Shown here: positions 5,292 through 9,943 of the stretch, in pieces | Layout: each line of letters starts with the position of its first letter | Numbering within the stretch: the first letter of the stretch is position 1 | Origin: Anaerolineaceae bacterium | GTDB taxonomy: Bacteria; Chloroflexota; Anaerolineae; Anaerolineales; Anaerolineaceae | Assembly (NCBI GenBank): GCA_021107195.1 | Contig: JAIOTF010000402.1 | Coordinates: forward strand, 1 to 9,943 | DNA: 9,943 bases | Reading direction: 5' to 3' | The notes under the pieces: generated by a model | Database searches by the model: none | Seen by the model: only the letters and a program-made list of their open reading frames with translations | Told to the model about the DNA's origin: nothing | Made by a program: the position numbers and the translations under genes

Positions 5292-7985
5292 ATGCAAGAA
5301 AAACATCGCAATCGCAGCAAGTACGTTTGGATGGCCTTTGTTTGTTTGGTTGCTGTTATGGCATGCAATTTGCCCTTGCTGGCGAATAACAGCAGCAGTG
5401 GGCAGTTGGCACCCGGACCAACGGTCGCTTTTCAGGAGCCTGCCCCCGGTAAAGCAGTTGCTTTGGGGGAAGCTTTCCCGGTCTTTGTGACCGCCACTGA
5501 CCCGCTCGGTGTTTCCCGCATCGAATTATGGGTGGGCGATGCGCTGGTTTTGTCACAGACAGCTCCGGAAGAGCAGACCGCCGGAGTTACCCCATTGGTT
5601 TTAAGCTACAGCCTGGTGGGAACGCAGCCAGGCACACATGCCATGGTGGCACGGGCGTATAACAGCGTTGGCGTGCTGGGTGAATCGCTGGCAGTCCATA
5701 TCACTGTTTCACAGGGTCAGGCTTCAGCAAGTGAGTCAGTTGCGGTGCAGTATATTGTTCAGCAAGGCGACACCCTGGAGAGTATTGCTGAAGCGACAAA
5801 GCATTCGGAGGGGGCGATCCAGCGCGCTAATCCAGGGATGGGAAAGCAACTCAACCCTGGTCAGCCAGTTGTTATTCCCAATGTGCCGGGCGGACAGCCG
5901 CCGCAACAACCACCTGCCCAACCGCCGGGAGCACAGATCATGCCGGGGCTGCTTCCGAACCAGCAAGGGGGACTTGTGGAGATTGCTCCAGGACAGATGC
6001 CTCAATTGGCGCCAAGTCTGTTTCCCGATTTTCAGCCGCCGCAAAATGCATTGAATCCATCTCTGTCAGCTCCCACTTCTTTGACCGCTACGGCCTCGGA
6101 TTGTTCCGTTTCGCTTCAGTGGCAGGATACGACGTCTGGCAAGGCTGGTTTTACGATATATCGCAGGCGCGTGCCCGACCAGGCTGCGCCGCAGATTGTC
6201 GCTAATGTAACGACGAAAACAACCAGTTATGTGGACAAGGTTCCTGGCCCTGGCAAATACGAGTACGCAGTCGAAGTAAGCGGTGCACTTCAATTTATGC
6301 CGTCTGATCAGAACTTTATTCAACAGAATATGTTGGCAGCTTCGCGCAGCGCGCCAGTGAGTGTGCAGGTTGATCCTGGGGCAGCTTGTATTACAGACCC
6401 GGGCAGCATGAAATATGTACATATCCAAATTCAGGATGTGATCCTCAAACATGCTGGTGGAAAAGGCGTAACCGGTGCTGCGTTGTGGTACAGCGTCAAT
6501 GACAGCCCCGGGCGGCGTGTTCCTGCCAACCAGGGACAGTATAACCCCAGTGGCAGTTGGTCTTTTGGAGATGAGGTTGTGCCTGTTTCGAATTCCCTTC
6601 TCCTTAATTCAGGCCAGAATGTGATTGTAAAATTCTGGGTCTCCGGATTGGCGCTGTCGGATAATTATCCGCCAATGGAGTTGGGAGAAGCATTCAATGC
6701 ACATAATCCGGTTGACATTGACACAAAGGCTGATAATTATTACGTCGCTGACAGCAAGAATTTCAAGGTCGAATACAAGATTTGGATCGAGGACGTGCAG
6801 TGGACAGGTAATGGCACAACCAGGACCATCCCGGCGCCGGAAAATTTGCGCATTCTGCGGACGACAGCAACTTCCAGGGTTGTGACCTGGGATTGGAATG
6901 GTGATGCCACTTCCGTAGATGGGTACATTTTTTACAAAGCGTATAGTTGTCCGGGGATGGATACGCAGACGTATGCCCCGCAAATGATCGCTGCCCCTGC
7001 AAAACAAACGGAGATTGCTTTCAAGAGTGAACCAATGGGGTGCGTTTACCGATACCAGGTCAGTGCTTTTGGCCGCAAGGGAGAGTCGGCACCAAGTAAG
7101 CCGCTCGATGGCGATACCGAGGCAGCGTATGGCATTGCAGGGGTCACTCTTTCGGAGATGAAATTCAACAGCCTGCCAGATGGCAAGGGGGGCGTTAAGA
7201 TCAATTTTTATGTCAATCAACACCAGCGTGAAACTGGTGCATACTGGGTGCAACCCGGGGGCTACAACCTGGCAAATTGGATGATGGATGGCCGCCGGCC
7301 GCATAATGCTTTTGGCTTGCCTCTGGGTGAAAAGGAATTCCTGACGATTGGTTTTGCAGTAAGCGGGGTGGATAACAAAGGATATATTGCACAAAACAGT
7401 GTTTGTACTGGTGCCAGTATCCTGCCGCCGCTCAGCGCCTGGGCACAGGAGAATTGGAGCACCACTATTCGTTCGACAGATGGTGCATGCGAGTTGACCG
7501 TAAATCTCACGTCTCAGCCGCCGCAGGCGACATCCAGCGGGGGAACCGTTATGCCCCAGGCTGATATTTCAATTGAAAACCTTGCGCTTATCGGGTCTCG
7601 AGTATTTGCCTATATTGAAAACAATGGTCCCGATGATCTTCCAAATAACTCGCTGGTTTTGATTGGCGAGTTGGGGTATCGATGCCAGGATAAGGATGAA
7701 AAAATGTGGTGCTTAGGATTTTATCATCCGATTCGTGTGCAGTCCAATTTACCACAGTGGGTACATATTGATCCCAGAATTGATGAAATTTTCAGATCAA
7801 TGAGATTGGATGACCAGGGAAGTTGGTTCTACTCTCCCCCTAAAGAAGGGTGTGATTTTGGGTTTTTTATCTCTTACCGGCACGCAGGAACTTATCAAAG
7901 CGGCGACAAACCAAATTTCAGTGATCCTGATCCAGGCAATGATGTGTTGTTTATGCCTGCCGGCCGTATTTTGCCAATGAAATAG
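5292..7985 (+). CDS. Large surface lipoprotein: Ig-like, LysM, two FN3-like, unassigned beta-rich modules and CARDB-like domain
   Basis: A predicted lipoprotein of 897 aa with the same N-terminal plan as the 1031-aa protein. The signal peptide has a basic start, a hydrophobic core from 11 to 24 and lipobox VMAC with Cys25, followed by NLP, a common beginning in this lineage; Met at -2 is slightly unusual. Domains: Ig-like 43-139 ('GVSRIELWVG', nearly the same as in the previous gene); LysM 152-197 ('YIVQQGDTLESIAEATK' ... 'NPGQPVVIP'); a Pro/Gln-rich, nearly uncharged linker 198-258; FN3-like 260-362; unassigned beta-rich module 374-499; FN3-like 515-608; a second beta-rich module 615-738; CARDB-like 756-891 ('VFAYIENNGPDDLPNNSL'). 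Cysteines pair by module (271/366, 553/584, 705/733). It probably binds wall glycan through LysM and acts with the previous gene's product as a paralogous partner. No catalytic motif was recognised. Confidence 0.9.
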   Translation: MQEKHRNRSKYVWMAFVCLVAVMACNLPLLANNSSSGQLAPGPTVAFQEPAPGKAVALGEAFPVFVTATDPLGVSRIELWVGDALVLSQTAPEEQTAGVTPLVLSYSLVGTQPGTHAMVARAYNSVGVLGESLAVHITVSQGQASASESVAVQYIVQQGDTLESIAEATKHSEGAIQRANPGMGKQLNPGQPVVIPNVPGGQPPQQPPAQPPGAQIMPGLLPNQQGGLVEIAPGQMPQLAPSLFPDFQPPQNALNPSLSAPTSLTATASDCSVSLQWQDTTSGKAGFTIYRRRVPDQAAPQIVANVTTKTTSYVDKVPGPGKYEYAVEVSGALQFMPSDQNFIQQNMLAASRSAPVSVQVDPGAACITDPGSMKYVHIQIQDVILKHAGGKGVTGAALWYSVNDSPGRRVPANQGQYNPSGSWSFGDEVVPVSNSLLLNSGQNVIVKFWVSGLALSDNYPPMELGEAFNAHNPVDIDTKADNYYVADSKNFKVEYKIWIEDVQWTGNGTTRTIPAPENLRILRTTATSRVVTWDWNGDATSVDGYIFYKAYSCPGMDTQTYAPQMIAAPAKQTEIAFKSEPMGCVYRYQVSAFGRKGESAPSKPLDGDTEAAYGIAGVTLSEMKFNSLPDGKGGVKINFYVNQHQRETGAYWVQPGGYNLANWMMDGRRPHNAFGLPLGEKEFLTIGFAVSGVDNKGYIAQNSVCTGASILPPLSAWAQENWSTTIRSTDGACELTVNLTSQPPQATSSGGTVMPQADISIENLALIGSRVFAYIENNGPDDLPNNSLVLIGELGYRCQDKDEKMWCLGFYHPIRVQSNLPQWVHIDPRIDEIFRSMRLDDQGSWFYSPPKEGCDFGFFISYRHAGTYQSGDKPNFSDPDPGNDVLFMPAGRILPMK

Positions 7986-8014
7986 GAAAGACCTGCAAAC
8001 TCGGGAGAAAAAAG

Positions 8015-8911
8015 ATGAAACAAAAAATGCGAATTCTTTTGGTGATAGGTGTTATTGGTATTTTATTGGTTGGGTGCGACGCAATTCCGGACTTGGCGAC
8101 GCCTGGTGTTGAGGGGGACACTTCGGGAGCGCAGACCTGGATTGAATTTCCACGTGAAGGGCAGGTCTTGCCAAACGAAGAGACCACTTTTATGGTTTAT
8201 TCAACTGCGGCGGATGGTGTTTCCTCTATCGGCCTGAAGTTAAATGGAGAAGCACTGCCAGCAACTGGGGCCAGCGGGCTAAGTACCGATGGCAGCAAGC
8301 GTATGGTGCGGCTGGACCAGACCTGGATACCGCCTGGTGAAGGGGAATATACCCTGGAAGCAGCAACGGGTTCCGGTTCCAGCGCTATTAAGTTCTGCAT
8401 TGTTACTTGTGCCCCCGGTGAGGTACAAGCCCCGGCCGAAGTGATACCGCCTACGGAGTTAACACCTTCGCCAACGACGGAAGTCTCAGGAACACCTCAA
8501 CTACCAACGGCAACGTTGACGCCGACCCTCACGCAAACATTTATACCCACGTTCACCGCAACGGTGAAACCGACCCTGGAACCCACCCTCACCGATCTGC
8601 CTCCGGCAGATACAAGCGGCCCAAGCGTGAATTCCGTTGGCACGTTCTGGGAAGGCTGTTCGCTCTACGGTACAGCAAATATTACTGATCCCTCTGGTGT
8701 GATCTGGGCTGAGTTTTGGTTCAATCACAATGGAGAAGGATGGGCCTGGATACTGATGAACCAAAATGGTGATCAATGGGTCAGTCAGGTAGGTGTGGAT
8801 ACCGGCGGCCTTTCCGGCACACTGGAGTACAAGGTGCGTACGGAAGACAGCTTGCATAACGAAGCCTGGTCGGGAGTATTTACAAAGAACTATGAATATT
8901 GTGGTGAATAG
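8015..8911 (+). CDS. Small surface lipoprotein: Ig-like domain, Thr-Pro linker, Cys-bracketed C-terminal domain
   Basis: A predicted lipoprotein of 298 aa. The signal peptide ends in a good lipobox LVGC, with Cys21. Residues about 40-132 form an Ig-like domain of the type found in the three preceding genes ('GVSSIGLKLNGE'), closing with Cys128 and Cys132. Residues 139-203 are a Thr/Pro/Ser-rich, probably extended and possibly glycosylated linker. Residues 204-298 are a compact Trp- and Gly-rich beta domain ('DPSGVIWAEFWFNHNGEG') bracketed by Cys215 and Cys296, likely Ig- or cadherin-like. The plan mirrors the 347-aa lipoprotein at the other end of the cluster, minus its middle domain. It starts 29 bases after the previous stop with GGGAG at 8003-8007. 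Function is unknown; a partner or stalk role is inferred from context only. Confidence 0.88.
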   Translation: MKQKMRILLVIGVIGILLVGCDAIPDLATPGVEGDTSGAQTWIEFPREGQVLPNEETTFMVYSTAADGVSSIGLKLNGEALPATGASGLSTDGSKRMVRLDQTWIPPGEGEYTLEAATGSGSSAIKFCIVTCAPGEVQAPAEVIPPTELTPSPTTEVSGTPQLPTATLTPTLTQTFIPTFTATVKPTLEPTLTDLPPADTSGPSVNSVGTFWEGCSLYGTANITDPSGVIWAEFWFNHNGEGWAWILMNQNGDQWVSQVGVDTGGLSGTLEYKVRTEDSLHNEAWSGVFTKNYEYCGE

Positions 8912-8955
8912 CATTTAGCTGCAGGCCTCGTTTCGATGTGAAAAGGTAGACGAAC

Positions 8956-9943
8956 ATGAAAAAACAACATCTATTATGGTTTGTTTTGATCATCGTGACG
9001 ATGGCCTGCAATGCGCCTTTTATGTCATCTCCCGAGATGCAGTCAGATGTTCCTGCCCAGCCTGAGTTTGAGGCTGAGGCACAACCAGACACAGCACCTG
9101 ATGCACCCCCGGCTGCACCAGCAGCACCGCTTGGGCCGCCGCCTTCCGGGGATGTGCTCATGCCGGAGGATTTTGAATACCTGGGGGCATTCCGCTTGCC
9201 AGGAGATTCTGGCGGCTCCAATTGGGAGTATAGCGGCCGCGGCTTAACGTATTACCCGGATGGTGATTCTTCCGGGACAGAAGATGGTTTCCCGGGTTCG
9301 TTGTTTGGCGTTGGGCATGACCACCAGCAATTTGTTTCCGAGATCAGCATTCCTGCACCAGTTAACTCCCGCAATTTGGAAGACCTGCCTGTGGCTGAAA
9401 CCCTGCAACCTTTTGAAGACATTACCAGCGGCATGTTCGGTGAAACAGAGCTGCCCCGACTGGGTGTGGAGTACCTTCCACCGCAGGGGCAGCAGACCAG
9501 CGGTAAACTGCATTTTGTGCATGGACAGCATTTCCAGGATTTTGAGCTATCGCATGGGTGGAGTGAGCTTGATTTGGGGAATCCACAACCGGCCGGCCCC
9601 TGGTTGTTTGGCGGCTACACCAATTATGTGACCAGTGATTATGTGTTCGAGATTCCCGGAGAATGGTCGGCGGCTTTGCCCGACGGGCCACGTTTGGCGA
9701 CTGGACGGTTTCGGGAAGGTGTTTGGGGCGGACTTGGACCAACCCTGTTTGCGTACAATCCCTGGGTAGAAGAAGGGAATCCGCCTGCTGCCGGCGCTAC
9801 ATTGCAGACCATCACTCCCCTCTTACTATTTGGGACACAGGAACCTGGCATGACCGACATCACCAGTGATGAATCCACTAAGATGAATGGCTATCTGGAA
9901 CCGGATCATTGGTGGGATGGTGCCTGGTTGACTTCAGGAGACA
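8956..9943 (+). CDS. Lipoprotein of unrecognised family, 5' part (runs off the window)
   Basis: The frame is open from ATG 8956 to the window end, giving 329 complete codons, so the 3' part is missing. Residues 1-18 are a lipoprotein signal with lipobox TMAC (Cys18) followed by NAP. Residues 24-66 are an Ala/Pro/Glu-rich tether. From about residue 70 ('MPEDFEYLGAFRLPGDSGG') comes a globular domain unlike the four preceding proteins: no Ig-like, LysM or Thr-Pro part, no further cysteines, many Trp, Tyr and Gly, and histidines at 121, 123, 186, 189, 192 and 200. Repeated short beta-like runs such as 'GPWLFGGYTNYVTSDYVFEI' and 'GGLGPTLFAYNPW' would fit a beta-propeller or similar fold, but that is a guess. 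The ribosome-binding site is weak (AAGG near 8943). The 44-base gap suggests it belongs to the same transcription unit. Confidence 0.85.
   Translation, partial: MKKQHLLWFVLIIVTMACNAPFMSSPEMQSDVPAQPEFEAEAQPDTAPDAPPAAPAAPLGPPPSGDVLMPEDFEYLGAFRLPGDSGGSNWEYSGRGLTYYPDGDSSGTEDGFPGSLFGVGHDHQQFVSEISIPAPVNSRNLEDLPVAETLQPFEDITSGMFGETELPRLGVEYLPPQGQQTSGKLHFVHGQHFQDFELSHGWSELDLGNPQPAGPWLFGGYTNYVTSDYVFEIPGEWSAALPDGPRLATGRFREGVWGGLGPTLFAYNPWVEEGNPPAAGATLQTITPLLLFGTQEPGMTDITSDESTKMNGYLEPDHWWDGAWLTSGD

Noticed and set aside
6609..7394. 261-codon - strand open frame
   Set aside because: It is antisense to the 897-aa lipoprotein, whose domains are clear; no recognisable motif or start signal on the - strand.

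Overview
The window looks like a piece of a Chloroflexota genome, most likely Anaerolineae. This is an inference from style: lipoproteins with Thr-Pro linkers of the 'TPTPTFTPTP' kind, lipoboxes followed by CNLP or CNAP, Ig-LysM-CARDB surface proteins, and good Shine-Dalgarno sites. No rRNA or other marker gene is present to confirm it. All supported genes are on the + strand.

Region 1 (3-533) is the 3' end of a DUF4432 / aldose 1-epimerase-like gene, a cytoplasmic sugar-metabolism type of protein unrelated to what follows. Region 2 (534-1053) is a 520-base gap without a convincing gene. It holds an island of about 53% GC (roughly 601-720) between flanks of about 25% GC, a small inverted repeat, and a weak promoter-like TATAAT.

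Region 3 (1054 to the window end) is a run of five co-directional genes with short gaps (29, 69, 29 and 44 bases), probably an operon. All five encode exported proteins tethered at the cell surface. In order they are: a 347-aa lipoprotein (Ig-like, Thr-Pro linker, Cys-rich domain, FN3-like); a 1031-aa protein with an N-terminal membrane anchor (Ig-like, LysM, acidic linker, FN3-like, two CARDB-like and two unassigned beta-rich modules); an 897-aa lipoprotein (Ig-like, LysM, Pro/Gln linker, two FN3-like, two unassigned beta-rich modules, CARDB-like); a 298-aa lipoprotein (Ig-like, Thr-Pro linker, Cys-bracketed C-terminal domain); and the first 329 codons of a lipoprotein with a different, His-containing domain that runs off the window.

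The first four proteins share a related Ig-like module straight after the anchor. Cysteines fall mostly in even numbers inside individual modules, which suggests disulfide-stabilised extracellular domains. The simplest reading is a surface assembly in which two LysM proteins bind wall or other glycan and smaller lipoproteins act as partners. No enzymatic activity can be assigned to any of the five. The most novel element is a beta-rich module of about 125-160 residues that appears to occur four times in the two LysM proteins and matches no family I can name.
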